A stretch of 64,000 nt of DNA from Leucothrix arctica. GTDB lineage: Bacteria; Pseudomonadota; Gammaproteobacteria; Thiotrichales; Thiotrichaceae. The notes beneath the pieces were generated by a model. It searched no databases. It saw nothing but the letters and a program-made list of their open reading frames with translations, and was not told the DNA's origin. The stretch spans positions 1 through 64,000 of the forward strand of contig NZ_QGKL01000043.1 of assembly GCF_003172895.1 (NCBI RefSeq), written 5' to 3'. Within the stretch, counting starts at the first letter, position 1; every line of letters starts with the position of its first letter. This document shows positions 34,853 through 43,643 of the stretch, in pieces. The translations under genes were made by a program, and so were the position numbers.

Positions 34853-36714
34853 ATTTCTCCATCAAGCAAAGCCATCGCTTGTTGCTGATTTACCGGCTTA
34901 GACCAATAATAGCCTTGCCCTGCGTCACAGCCCAACTCAGTCACGGCTTTGATATCTGCTAGCGTCTCAAGACCTTCCGCCACCACTTTCATTTGCCCTG
35001 CTCTGGCGATTTCTATAATGGCTTTAGCCACTGACTGCATTGATGCATTGGTATGTAGACTATCGACAAAACTCTTATCGAGCTTAAGCACATTGGCTTC
35101 CAAGTTCATCAGGTAGCTAACATTTGAGTAACCTGTACCAAAGTCATCAATGGCCAAACTCACCCCTGCTAGGCGTAAGCTTTCGAGCTGCTTCTCGACT
35201 GCGTCATTTTTCTCAACCAAAAAGCGCTCTGTTAATTCTATTTCTAAATAGCGGGCATCTAATCCCAGCGAGGATAAAACCTGAAGCACTGACTTAGCAA
35301 AATTTGGACGCAATAACTGCAACGCTGACACATTAACTGCGACGGGTAATATATGACCTGCTTCGTGCCATTTCTTACAGGCAATACAAGCTTCTTTGAT
35401 GACCCAGCTTCCAATTTCATGCACAAGGTCAGTTGATTCAATGACTGACATAAACTCATCAGGCGTGTAATTGCGAGAGTTACCCTTAGTCCAACGAATT
35501 AAGGCTTCCATTCCAGTAATTTGGCGTGTGTCCAAGTCCACTTTTGGCTGGAAGTGAAGCTCAAACAAGCCCTCTTTCACCCCATTTTTTAGTCCCTGAA
35601 GAATATATATCCGCTGCATATACTGTGCTTCTAGCGCATCAGTATAGAGATAGTAACGACCCTTACCTTGACGCTTTGACTGGTACATAGCCATGCTGGC
35701 TTTTTTTCTGATGTCGCTAAATGCGTGTCTTCTAGTCGTGGCTATACCAATGGAGGCGGTAATTTGAGCAGACGCCCCAAACAGATTATGTGGTTGAGAA
35801 ACCGTATCCAATATTTTTTCAGCAAATTCAATCACCTCACTGTCACGGTTCGCAACAAAGAAAATAATAAACTCATCACCACTTAAACGGCACACATATG
35901 CAGTCTCTTCAACCGCTTGCCTAAGGCGCTCTGCAACCAGCACCAACAATTCATCGCCAGCCTTATGATCAAACAGATCATTGACCTCTTTAAAGCCATC
36001 TAGATCAATAAAATAAAAACAAACACGCTGCTCTTTATTTAGGCCTGCCAATAGTGCTTTGTAATCAACACAACCTTGCTTGGCATTCACTAGGCCCGTT
36101 AGGAAGTCAGTCTTCGATAGTCGGCTAATAGACTCTTTGGAGTCCAATAGATTAATAGTTTCGGCATGAAGGGTCCGAAAGGCTTGGCGCATATCACTAC
36201 CAATCGCCCAACTAATATAACCACCAACACAGATAACTAATAGCACAATCGGTAGTTGGTGAACGACAGTACCAGTGACCTCAGCACTAGGTAATAGAGC
36301 AATAACAAAGGGTTGTGCTAACAGCACTATAAATACAAGGACACACGCTAACAGCCACAATACATCCTGCCATCGCCCATAAAGAACACCAAACAAGATT
36401 ACGACTGGGATACCAACAATACCGGCGCTATGTAAGCCACCTCTGAATGCCATCGCTACAAATAGAGCAAACGTAATCGCTGCTAGAAAGGAACTGAAAG
36501 CCTGATGTTGTTTCTTCTCATAGACCAAACGAACCGATCGCTCTAACAGTAACGTCGCTGATACCATAACAATGAAATTTGGCGTTAAGATTGCTGTTGA
36601 ACTCATCACTGATTCAAATATGTAGTTTAGTACTACCAACATCATAGCAAGCTGAGTGAAACGGATGGTTTTCACTAAGCGCTGTTCTGAATATGTTAAA
36701 TTTCTCGTTAACAT
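34843..36714 (-). CDS. Membrane GGDEF-EAL protein with intact EAL site
   Basis: A 623-residue paralogue of the next gene, with the same layout: membrane helices in about residues 25-170, a GGDEF domain reading SGDEF at 278-282 (a variant often still active), and an EAL domain with EALIRW at 403-408, ELTERF at 493-498 and DDFGTG at 523-528, all intact. It should be able to degrade c-di-GMP and perhaps also make it. The pair probably arose by tandem duplication and then split roles, one copy keeping the phosphodiesterase and the other the canonical cyclase motif. It starts the two-gene operon. Confidence 0.9.
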   Translation of the reverse strand: MLTRNLTYSEQRLVKTIRFTQLAMMLVVLNYIFESVMSSTAILTPNFIVMVSATLLLERSVRLVYEKKQHQAFSSFLAAITFALFVAMAFRGGLHSAGIVGIPVVILFGVLYGRWQDVLWLLACVLVFIVLLAQPFVIALLPSAEVTGTVVHQLPIVLLVICVGGYISWAIGSDMRQAFRTLHAETINLLDSKESISRLSKTDFLTGLVNAKQGCVDYKALLAGLNKEQRVCFYFIDLDGFKEVNDLFDHKAGDELLVLVAERLRQAVEETAYVCRLSGDEFIIFFVANRDSEVIEFAEKILDTVSQPHNLFGASAQITASIGIATTRRHAFSDIRKKASMAMYQSKRQGKGRYYLYTDALEAQYMQRIYILQGLKNGVKEGLFELHFQPKVDLDTRQITGMEALIRWTKGNSRNYTPDEFMSVIESTDLVHEIGSWVIKEACIACKKWHEAGHILPVAVNVSALQLLRPNFAKSVLQVLSSLGLDARYLEIELTERFLVEKNDAVEKQLESLRLAGVSLAIDDFGTGYSNVSYLMNLEANVLKLDKSFVDSLHTNASMQSVAKAIIEIARAGQMKVVAEGLETLADIKAVTELGCDAGQGYYWSKPVNQQQAMALLDGEMCA

Positions 36715-37034
36715 AACCTTATCTATGACCTCTCACTTATCTTGTATAATTGCTCACATGGCAAAAAACACTTTTATAAAAATACTTAAACCGTAGCATT
36801 CTTAGTTAAAACCAACGCTGAACAAATCATTTCTAAAGTGAAAAATCTTATGATGCTATTGATGCAGCTGGAAGTATGTTGGTACTGATCAGTTATGGGG
36901 TGGGATGTCATAAAAAAGCCAGCTCAAAAACTGAGCTGGCTTGATAAACTACCAATATATTTCAGGCAGGATATATGACTAAAAATGACTTGTTAATTTA
37001 GGAACACCTATTAAAACAGACTACTTGCGAAAAA
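36715..37034. other. Intergenic region before the tandem GGDEF-EAL genes
   Basis: About 320 bases with no gene. It holds the promoter region of the GGDEF-EAL operon on the right-hand side of 36714 and the minus-strand terminator of the lipoprotein gene at 36911-36942. Nothing else was recognised. Confidence 0.6.
36911..36942 (-). terminator. Rho-independent terminator of the lipoprotein gene
   Basis: An 11-bp perfect stem, AAGCCAGCTCA with TGAGCTGGCTT around AAAAC. Read on the minus strand it is followed by a run of six T, so it ends the transcript coming from 37811. Confidence 0.85.
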
Positions 37035-37811
37035 TTACTCATCGCTAGGTAACTCAACAATGCTTGTTGAGAATGTCTTGTCACTGTAAGGAGAATCATC
37101 TGTCAGACTAGTCCCTGCTGCATAACTTTCAAAGTCATCAGAGAAAACTTCTGCTGTACCAGCTTCATCTGAGTAAATTGCTAAATCATCTACAAACACG
37201 GCTGTTTCAGCTGTCTTTGAATTATCAGCAAGTCTAATACCTAATGAAGTCACTTCAACACCTGGCGTAATGTTTTCAGACTTAATGGGACCATAAGAAA
37301 CATCATCAATAGACACAGTATAAGTACCAGCTTCTGTCGCTACTGACGTATTCCAGGTCAACACAACATCGACAGACTCACCTTCAGTAAAGTTAGACTC
37401 TGATGTGAAGTCAAAATCTTCACCATTATTATCACGTAGTGAGAACTTACCTGTATCCATTTTTAAATCAGCAATCACGGAGCCCGTTGAGTTATTACTA
37501 TCGTATAAACCAATCTGGAACGATTCAGTCTCACCTTCAGCATATACAACCGAAAGCGCTACTCTCCCCTGTGTTAGCCCTGAATCAAAAATATATCTTA
37601 ACTCACCAGTATCATCTGTCGCGCTATCTGTAATAGCTACAACATTATTAGTCACTACTTCAGGTGTAGTTTCTATTTCTGTTTCTGTCTCGGCGGTGGT
37701 TTCTGTTGTTTCTGTACCCGTTGAACTTGTCTCATCATCGTTGTCGCTATCTAAAAAACAACCAGTAAGAGATGCAGCAACAGCTAGGGATAAAAGTGTT
37801 TTAGTAATCAT
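37035..37811 (-). CDS. Putative lipoprotein, acidic, unknown function
   Basis: A 258-residue exported protein. The start at 37811 is preferred because AGGAAAA lies five bases upstream. A short signal sequence ends in the lipobox LTGC, followed by an acidic Asp/Glu/Thr linker (about residues 25-55, rich in TET repeats). The rest is beta-rich, with repeated VxVxL strands and two Phe/Asp/Ser-rich segments such as FSDDFESYAAGT, resembling concanavalin-like or laminin-G-like secreted domains. No catalytic motif was recognised. It has its own terminator and a long upstream gap, so it is monocistronic. Confidence 0.7.
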   Translation of the reverse strand: MITKTLLSLAVAASLTGCFLDSDNDDETSSTGTETTETTAETETEIETTPEVVTNNVVAITDSATDDTGELRYIFDSGLTQGRVALSVVYAEGETESFQIGLYDSNNSTGSVIADLKMDTGKFSLRDNNGEDFDFTSESNFTEGESVDVVLTWNTSVATEAGTYTVSIDDVSYGPIKSENITPGVEVTSLGIRLADNSKTAETAVFVDDLAIYSDEAGTAEVFSDDFESYAAGTSLTDDSPYSDKTFSTSIVELPSDE

Positions 37812-38326
37812 GATTTTCCTCAATAAAGCGTTTATTTATCTAGCCAAACACCACTTCACCCTACATGAAGTAAAAAATGGGTAGTCCAAGCGTTTGGATT
37901 TCTAGACTTTGATCAAAAAAGCACTTCCTAACACTACCATTAGGATTGCTTCTAAAACTATATGGTTACCTTCAATATGTCATAGCCACTTTCAAACATA
38001 TTTGAACCAATATAATTAGAGACTTATTAGCTTAAATAGCCCAGCATCATAAAATCCCTTATTGTATTACTAACATATAACTTATTACGCAGCAATCTAC
38101 CTTAGTCGAGATAAGTCTTTAATCTAATTGATATTAAACACCTTTCAACAGTGCTTATGCTCTACCTATGTGAACTAAATAATCACATTTGACTAATATA
38201 TTACATAATGGAGCATCATAGTTACTCATAGGTGATAAGTAGACCCCGTTGAACTGCTTGATAAAAAAATCACAATAATATTTTTGTGGCAGTCACTGTG
38301 TACCAAAATAAATAACCCGCTATAAA
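37812..38326. other. A+T-rich intergenic region
   Basis: About 515 bases without a gene. The part near 37812-37900 should hold the minus-strand promoter of the lipoprotein gene. The rest is A+T-rich with stops in all frames and no recognisable RNA or repeat, and it ends at the ttcA-like scar at 38327. Confidence 0.5.
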
Positions 38327-38371
38327 AATACTAGCCCATCGCATTTACTGGGTCGTCGTTAACTTTACTGG
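38327..38371 (+). repeat. Short ttcA-like 3' fragment (recombination scar)
   Basis: Thirty-five bases from 38327 match ttcA at 45591-45625 with three differences, all A/G. After a short gap, ACTTTACTGG also matches, and GGCCCTGTT just beyond may too. It is in the same orientation as ttcA, 7 kb away, and overlaps the antisense of the last codons of the sigma factor gene. Chance similarity at this level is very unlikely. Confidence 0.75.
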
Positions 38372-39628
38372 AGGCCCTGTTCCAGTAAAGTCCATCTGTA
38401 ATCTCACACGCAACAGCTGCCTAATATGCTCAGAAGGCGCAGATCGAATCGCCTGATCAGCACTTTGTTGTGCCTCCTCAAGCAAACCACAACGCCGCTG
38501 TAAGTCAGCATTAACCGCATACCAATGATAAGAACGCGCTAGCCAGCTAGGAATATCTGCACACTTAATAATTGCTAGCCCCGCCTCGGCACCCTGCCAT
38601 TCAGCCATTGCCACCGCTCGGTTTAAGATGTGAATCGGCGAAGGTGCAACTGCTTCCAATAACTCATAAGCCTTCACAATTTTTTGCCAATTGGTCACCG
38701 CCAATGATGGTGCTAAACAGTGCTCAGCGGCAATACAGGCTTCGAGGTGATAACGACTCAAAGTCTCACCACTTGCCGATTGATGAAGTGAGGTAATACC
38801 CAGCTCGATAAATGCAGGATCCCACTGGCTGCGATCCTGTTGATCCAAGAGTAACAACGCACCCGACTCATCCCGCCTAGCCTGTAAACGAGCGACATTA
38901 AAATACATCAGTGCCAGCAACGCATGGCTTTCAGGCACGTTGCCCGACGGAGTCTCCACTAACAAGCGTATCAGGCGTAACGCTTCTTCGCACAGATCAG
39001 TACGAATCGCATGATCTTCATGAGAGGACAAATAGCCTTCGGTAAACATCAGATAAATCACCCGCTGCACCATCGGCAAACGCGACTGTTTATCCAGCTC
39101 AGATAGCTCATCCAACAGCTGTGGCTGCTTTTGTAATTGCTGCTTTGCGCGGTTAAAACGTTTGTAGACATTGGCTTCGGTAATAAACAAACGCAAAGCA
39201 ACCTCACGCACGCTAAAACCGCATAAGCTTTTAAGGGTAAAAACCAATTGCGAGGCGATAGGTATCGACTCATGACACGCCACAAAAAGCACCTGCAAAA
39301 AGTCATCGGTCATTACATCAACGGGAGGTACTTCATCAGGCTGAAGTGTTGGTTGTTCAAGCTGCCATTGCTCGGCTAACAATTGCTGTCGCCGCTTGGC
39401 ATTTCTTACATTCGTGAGAAATTCACGGTAGGCCACCTGATAAAGCCACCCTGATGGATTATCAGGAATGGCTTGTCGTGTCCAAACATCCAGCGCTTTG
39501 AGCATAGCTTGCTGGACGGCATCTTCAACCGCATCCAACTGCTCCACACCCACACGGCGCAATAAAGACGCCACGAGTAGTCCATACTCATGGCGAAAAA
39601 TATGCGCCGTTTGCTGGTGTGCATTCAA
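38345..39628 (-). CDS. Large sigma-70-like factor (COG4941/DUF6596 type)
   Basis: A 427-residue sigma factor with an ECF-like region 2 (about 10-75, VEDAVQQAMLKALDVW...NPSGWLYQVAYREFLTNVRNAKRR), region 4 (about 130-175, FSVREVALRLFITEANVYKRFNRAKQQL), and a long C-terminal DUF6596/TPR-like domain (QRVIYLMFTEGYLSS...LCEEALRLIRLL). Factors of this class are nearly always paired with a DGPF/YCII protein, as here. It starts at TTG overlapping the upstream stop (TTGA), so translation is coupled. Its C-terminus, KLTTTQ, is encoded across the ttcA-like scar and may be a replaced ending. Target promoters are unknown. Confidence 0.9.
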   Translation of the reverse strand: MNAHQQTAHIFRHEYGLLVASLLRRVGVEQLDAVEDAVQQAMLKALDVWTRQAIPDNPSGWLYQVAYREFLTNVRNAKRRQQLLAEQWQLEQPTLQPDEVPPVDVMTDDFLQVLFVACHESIPIASQLVFTLKSLCGFSVREVALRLFITEANVYKRFNRAKQQLQKQPQLLDELSELDKQSRLPMVQRVIYLMFTEGYLSSHEDHAIRTDLCEEALRLIRLLVETPSGNVPESHALLALMYFNVARLQARRDESGALLLLDQQDRSQWDPAFIELGITSLHQSASGETLSRYHLEACIAAEHCLAPSLAVTNWQKIVKAYELLEAVAPSPIHILNRAVAMAEWQGAEAGLAIIKCADIPSWLARSYHWYAVNADLQRRCGLLEEAQQSADQAIRSAPSEHIRQLLRVRLQMDFTGTGPPVKLTTTQ

Positions 39629-39975
39629 GGCGTATGAATTTCTCGAATCTCGATGCTAACGCCAGGGTTTTCAACCATCGGACTAGCCGTGATCACGCCA
39701 TTAGCCTCTTCCAGCGTATCGGCCTTTAACAACATATAACCGCCAACGATTTCTTTAAGCTCCATAAAAGGCCCATCGGTTACGCCATCCTGAGAAACCA
39801 CACTGGCGCTGTCACCGAGCTGCCCCCCCATATCCACGATATTATCCGCAAACTTATCCTGCCATGCTTGGTACTTTGCAAACATCTGTTCCATATCAGA
39901 CGGTGATGGTTGCTCGTCGGTACTACAGCCACCCGCAGCACTACGTAAAATACACATATAGTTCTTTTGGCTCAT
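39625..39975 (-). CDS. YCII-related DGPF-domain protein
   Basis: A 116-residue protein of the DGPF/YCII family, with the diagnostic DGPFMELKEIVGGYMLLKADTLEEA block. The N-terminus is KNYMCILRSAAGG, where the usual form is YMLLIY. These proteins adopt a ferredoxin-like fold and are the standing partners of COG4941-type sigma factors; a role in sensing or antisigma-like control is suspected but not shown. It overlaps the sigma gene by four bases. The motif and partner are clear; the biochemical role is not. Confidence 0.88.
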   Translation of the reverse strand: MSQKNYMCILRSAAGGCSTDEQPSPSDMEQMFAKYQAWQDKFADNIVDMGGQLGDSASVVSQDGVTDGPFMELKEIVGGYMLLKADTLEEANGVITASPMVENPGVSIEIREIHTP

Positions 39976-40119
39976 GATTGACTCCTAGGTTACGTTGATT
40001 AAATCAGTAAGATTTGCCCTACTGATACTATATAGACGCCTCAGAATTTGCCAATTGGACACCTAAGCTAAATTATTATTAAACCAGAGAGACGGCTGCA
40101 CCTTCAAGAGTTATTGGGT

Positions 40120-41064
40120 TTAGACAATACTCTGCTGCTCCAACCAATTCAAAATTGCTTGGTTAGTTTCCTCTGGCTTTTCTTGCTGAATCCAATGGCC
40201 GCAATCTAGACTCACCACATCCACATTAGGCACGAACTCTGTCAACGTTTCAGACTTCGGAATCATATCCCTGTCACCATAAATCATCAGCGTAGGCTGT
40301 TGGATAATTGGATTCACATCCCCCAACAAGTGCCAGTTGCGATCAAGGTTTCTATACCAATTGATACTCCCAGTGAAGCCTGTTGACTCGAAGGCTGATA
40401 CGAATACAGCTAACTCGTTATCGCTCATAATAGACTCACCCAGCGCAACTTCTGCTCTAGCAAGATTGATCATCGCCATACCCGGCTCTGGCGCTTTCAG
40501 TGGCTCATTTTTTCTATACAGATTACGAAGAAACTGAAACGTATTCTCATTCAATACCGCATCTGCAACACCTACCTGCCGATTAAAATGAACGAAGTAA
40601 AAGTCGCCACCAAATACTGTTTCCATCATCTCTATCCAAGGCATTTCACCACGCGCTTGATAAGGCAACGCCAAGTTTATGACTTTATCTACCCGCGCTG
40701 GATGCAATAAAGTCAGCCCCCAAACAACCGCAGCACCCCAGTCATGACCAATAAAAATGGCCTTCTCATACCCAAAATGATCGAGCAGTGCGATGAGATC
40801 ACCCGACAAGTGCTCAATATCATAAGCTGTTACTTCTGTCGGGCACGATGAATTACCATAGCCTCGCTGGTTTGGGACGATGACATGGTAGCCCGCTGCT
40901 GCGAGCGTCTGCATCTGAAAACGCCAAGAAAAGGCATGCTCTGGCCAGCCATGACAAAGCACAATTGGGTTTCCTTTATTCTGCTGTCCTGCTTCAAAAA
41001 CTTCGAGCTGCACATCATTAACGGCAATAAGTGTTGGTTTGGGAAAATCGCTTGGGTTAAACAT
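40120..41064 (-). CDS. Alpha/beta hydrolase, epoxide hydrolase-like
   Basis: A 314-residue alpha/beta hydrolase. The oxyanion motif HGWPE, the nucleophile elbow GHDWGAAV (the acid in the elbow is Asp, as in epoxide hydrolases and dehalogenases rather than esterases) and the late GDRDMIP and DCGHWIQQE (catalytic His) are all visible. A cap domain lies between residues about 135 and 240. The likely reaction is hydrolysis of an epoxide or related small molecule in the cytoplasm; the substrate is unknown. It is read divergently from the WYL regulator, 92 bases apart, which probably controls it. Confidence 0.88.
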   Translation of the reverse strand: MFNPSDFPKPTLIAVNDVQLEVFEAGQQNKGNPIVLCHGWPEHAFSWRFQMQTLAAAGYHVIVPNQRGYGNSSCPTEVTAYDIEHLSGDLIALLDHFGYEKAIFIGHDWGAAVVWGLTLLHPARVDKVINLALPYQARGEMPWIEMMETVFGGDFYFVHFNRQVGVADAVLNENTFQFLRNLYRKNEPLKAPEPGMAMINLARAEVALGESIMSDNELAVFVSAFESTGFTGSINWYRNLDRNWHLLGDVNPIIQQPTLMIYGDRDMIPKSETLTEFVPNVDVVSLDCGHWIQQEKPEETNQAILNWLEQQSIV

Positions 41065-41156
41065 TATCGTTGTCCTTTATCTGTTTGGGATCGTCAGACA
41101 ATTTATAAACGCTAAAGGTGACAAAAATTGACACTATAAAATGATAAGCTTATGAA

Positions 41157-41876
41157 ATGAATGTTCGCCAACGACAAGACGCCATCGCACGTAGCCTTCG
41201 CCGCAACGGTACTTCGACAGTTGCTGCCTTAGCTCAAGAGGTCGGCGCATCTAAGCGCACCGTGCTACGAGACATTAGCGCCCTACGCGATGAAGGCTTT
41301 GTGATTCATTCGGAAGCTGGACGCGGCGGTGGCTTGCAACTTGACCCGCAGTCGATTCAAACCACCGCACGACTCTCCGTCTCTGAAGTCTTTGCGCTAC
41401 TCATCAGCGTTGCCTCTATGCGAGCGGCTGGCGGTATCCCCTTTTCAGGGTTAGCCGATGTTGCGCTTGCCAAAATCGAGAAAGCCTTGCCGTCAGACAA
41501 AGTACGCGACCTACGCCGCTTTTTGGATTGTCTGTATATCGGAGAACTTGCACTACAGGTGGATATATCAAATATGGGGACGATGGAGCCAGAACTACTG
41601 CCTGCGTTTGAGACTGCTTTTCTGCAACGACAGCACCTCCGCTTTCAATACCGAGATGCGAAAGGGGTCGTTACCCAACGAGAAGTCGAGCCGCAAGCCA
41701 TGCTGATATTGCCGCCGCTATGGTATTTGGTGGCTTGGGACCCAGCACGTGAGGACTTTCGGCATTTTCGGATGGATCGGATTAGTACACCTGAGCTGGT
41801 TGAAGGTGTGACTTTTAGGCGACGACATGTGCCGTTTGGAGATCATGTTTCGCCAGTTCGGAATTTGTCTCGTTGA
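41157..41876 (+). CDS. HTH-WYL transcriptional regulator (YafY-like)
   Basis: A 239-residue regulator with an N-terminal winged helix (residues 1-60, STVAALAQEVGASKRTVLRDISALRDEGFVIHSEAGRGGG) and a C-terminal WYL domain (PPLWYLVAWDPAREDFRHFRMDRI near residue 180). WYL domains bind nucleotides or other ligands and often control defence or stress genes. Upstream, TGACA occurs twice with a period of 10 bases (41119-41123 and 41129-41133) in the gap to the hydrolase gene, a possible operator. The obvious target is the divergent hydrolase. Confidence 0.88.
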   Translation: MNVRQRQDAIARSLRRNGTSTVAALAQEVGASKRTVLRDISALRDEGFVIHSEAGRGGGLQLDPQSIQTTARLSVSEVFALLISVASMRAAGGIPFSGLADVALAKIEKALPSDKVRDLRRFLDCLYIGELALQVDISNMGTMEPELLPAFETAFLQRQHLRFQYRDAKGVVTQREVEPQAMLILPPLWYLVAWDPAREDFRHFRMDRISTPELVEGVTFRRRHVPFGDHVSPVRNLSR

Positions 41877-41886
41877 TAAAAATCAT

Positions 41887-42915
41887 TTAATCTTTTTTAT
41901 CCAACAGCTTTTTCACTTCACGATCAAAGTCAGATTCAATTTTTTGCTGCGTATTAAACTGCTCATACTCTGCATGTGCTTTTTCCTCAGCGGCTTTACG
42001 ACTCAAACGGCCGTACCCCTCTAGCACCTCATATTCATTAAAGGCTAAAAACTTATTCACACTGGTAGAAAAGGCATCCATGGTAAACGTATTGCGACGC
42101 TCAATAATACCTTCTATATAGTCAAAAAAAGCCGATACTGTCCGCTCAAGTTTTTTAATATCACCTTCACTCAAGTAGTTCTTTGCAATAACAGTATCTG
42201 ACTTTAATACCCGACCATCAGGCGCATTTTTATAAGTCGTCATACCCATCAAAGGCTTACTTGCATCCGCATGCTTCGAAATAATCTCTGCCGCCGTATG
42301 TCCAGTAATCGCAAAATGAAACTTGTCTTGCACATGAGCATAAAACAAACGGGTCACTTTTGACTTCGGGTCGTAGTCAATGCTGCACTCCGCAAAAATA
42401 TCGGTAATCTGTTGATAGACTCGTCGCTCGCTGGAGCGAATAGAGCGCACTCGTTCCAGCAGCTCTTTAAAGTAGTCTTTCCCAAAAAACTGACCATTTT
42501 TCAGACGCTCATCATCCATGGCAAAACCCTTAATGATGTAATCTTTGATCAGCTGCGTTGCCCAAATACGGAATTGGGTAGCCTGCGCAGAGTTAACGCG
42601 ATAGCCAACAGAAATGACCGCATCTAGGTTGTAATACTTTACCTTGCTGGTTTGGGTTTTCCCTGCAATTGCGCCATGCTCAGTGGTATTTTCCAAAATG
42701 GAAACTACCACTTCTTCCTTCAATTCATTGCTTTCAAAAATATTCTTAAGGTGCTTAGAAATAGCAGGTACACCTACACCAAACAACTCAGCCATACGCT
42801 TCTGAGTAAGCCAGATAGTTTCATTGCTCAGCAAAACCTCAACTCTTACCTCACCATTCGGCTCAGTATAAAGGAGAAACTCTGTAGTTTGGTCTTGCAG
42901 ACTTAGATTGGGCAT
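41887..42915 (-). CDS. RhuM family protein
   Basis: A 342-residue RhuM-type protein, first noted on a Salmonella pathogenicity island and found on many genomic islands. The first half is typical: LLSNETIWLTQKRMAELFGVGVPAISKHLKNIFESNELKEEVV, an HTH-like segment, then YYNLDAVISVGYRVNSAQATQFRIWATQLIKDYIIKGF. The C-terminal part carries a Fic/Doc-like helix (FYAHVQDKFHFAITGHTAAE), but without the HPFxDGNGR motif. It is presumed to bind DNA; the function is unknown. It is read towards the WYL gene end, 10 bases from it, and typically marks accessory DNA. Confidence 0.9.
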   Translation of the reverse strand: MPNLSLQDQTTEFLLYTEPNGEVRVEVLLSNETIWLTQKRMAELFGVGVPAISKHLKNIFESNELKEEVVVSILENTTEHGAIAGKTQTSKVKYYNLDAVISVGYRVNSAQATQFRIWATQLIKDYIIKGFAMDDERLKNGQFFGKDYFKELLERVRSIRSSERRVYQQITDIFAECSIDYDPKSKVTRLFYAHVQDKFHFAITGHTAAEIISKHADASKPLMGMTTYKNAPDGRVLKSDTVIAKNYLSEGDIKKLERTVSAFFDYIEGIIERRNTFTMDAFSTSVNKFLAFNEYEVLEGYGRLSRKAAEEKAHAEYEQFNTQQKIESDFDREVKKLLDKKD

Positions 42916-42962
42916 GTCCTAAACTTCCTCAGTGGTGTTTAACATAAATTAGACGTGTCATA

Positions 42963-43310
42963 TTATTTTTCCTTGCCCTTTATTGAACGCAAGGAATCAA
43001 AATACTTAAGGAACTTACCTTTAATTTCTTTTTTATCTTCTAGGCCTTGGAGTACTTTCCTGATTTTACCTTTCAATAAATAAGCAGCTACAACCAGAAT
43101 AGCACCACCGATACCGAAAATAACCAACCCAACAACTCCACTTACCAACCAAATCCTCTCAAAAGCTACTTCGCCACCACTTTCATACATTACAACACCG
43201 CAAATTACACACAAGTGCTGATTACGCCGGTAATGAAACCATCCCCCATTCATTACCCATAAACGAGGAATTACATTACTTTGACAAGACTTACACTTAA
43301 CTTTATCCAT
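42963..43310 (-). CDS. Zinc-ribbon membrane protein, unknown function
   Basis: A 115-residue protein. The N-terminus has CKSCQS and LCVICG, two CxxC pairs about 25 residues apart, which should bind zinc; a single hydrophobic helix follows at about residues 55-80 (WLVSGVVGLVIFGIGGAILVV), then a basic C-terminus. The arrangement suggests a small inner-membrane protein with a cytoplasmic zinc ribbon. It lies 47 bases upstream of rhuM on the same strand and may share its transcript. No family was recognised. Confidence 0.6.
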   Translation of the reverse strand: MDKVKCKSCQSNVIPRLWVMNGGWFHYRRNQHLCVICGVVMYESGGEVAFERIWLVSGVVGLVIFGIGGAILVVAAYLLKGKIRKVLQGLEDKKEIKGKFLKYFDSLRSIKGKEK

Positions 43311-43643
43311 AACTTTTTAACTCCGTTTTAAAAGTCATTAGTCGAAACATATCTGATTAAATTTGAATACGACTCTATTAAACAATAAAACCCAGCCAAT
43401 AGTAACATTGAAATTACAATAATAAACTAATGCAAATGGGGTAGCTGACGGGTGGCTCATACCCCATACCTAATAATCCTGTATTCAGAATGCAAGAAAG
43501 CTATTCCTCTAACCTTTCACCTCTCTAATAAGTCAAAGCACCACACAACCTTGCCAAACCCCACCAACCCCATTACTGTAAACTACTTTTAATATCACTA
43601 TAAATAGCCCGCCATAATAACGAGCTTCGCAAGCAAGCCACTT
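43311..43643. other. Intergenic region upstream of the M48-TerB gene
   Basis: About 330 bases separating two outward-reading genes, A+T-rich in the first half and containing a CCCC-rich, gene-free stretch at 43535-43575. It should hold promoters for both sides. No RNA gene or repeat was recognised. Confidence 0.5.
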
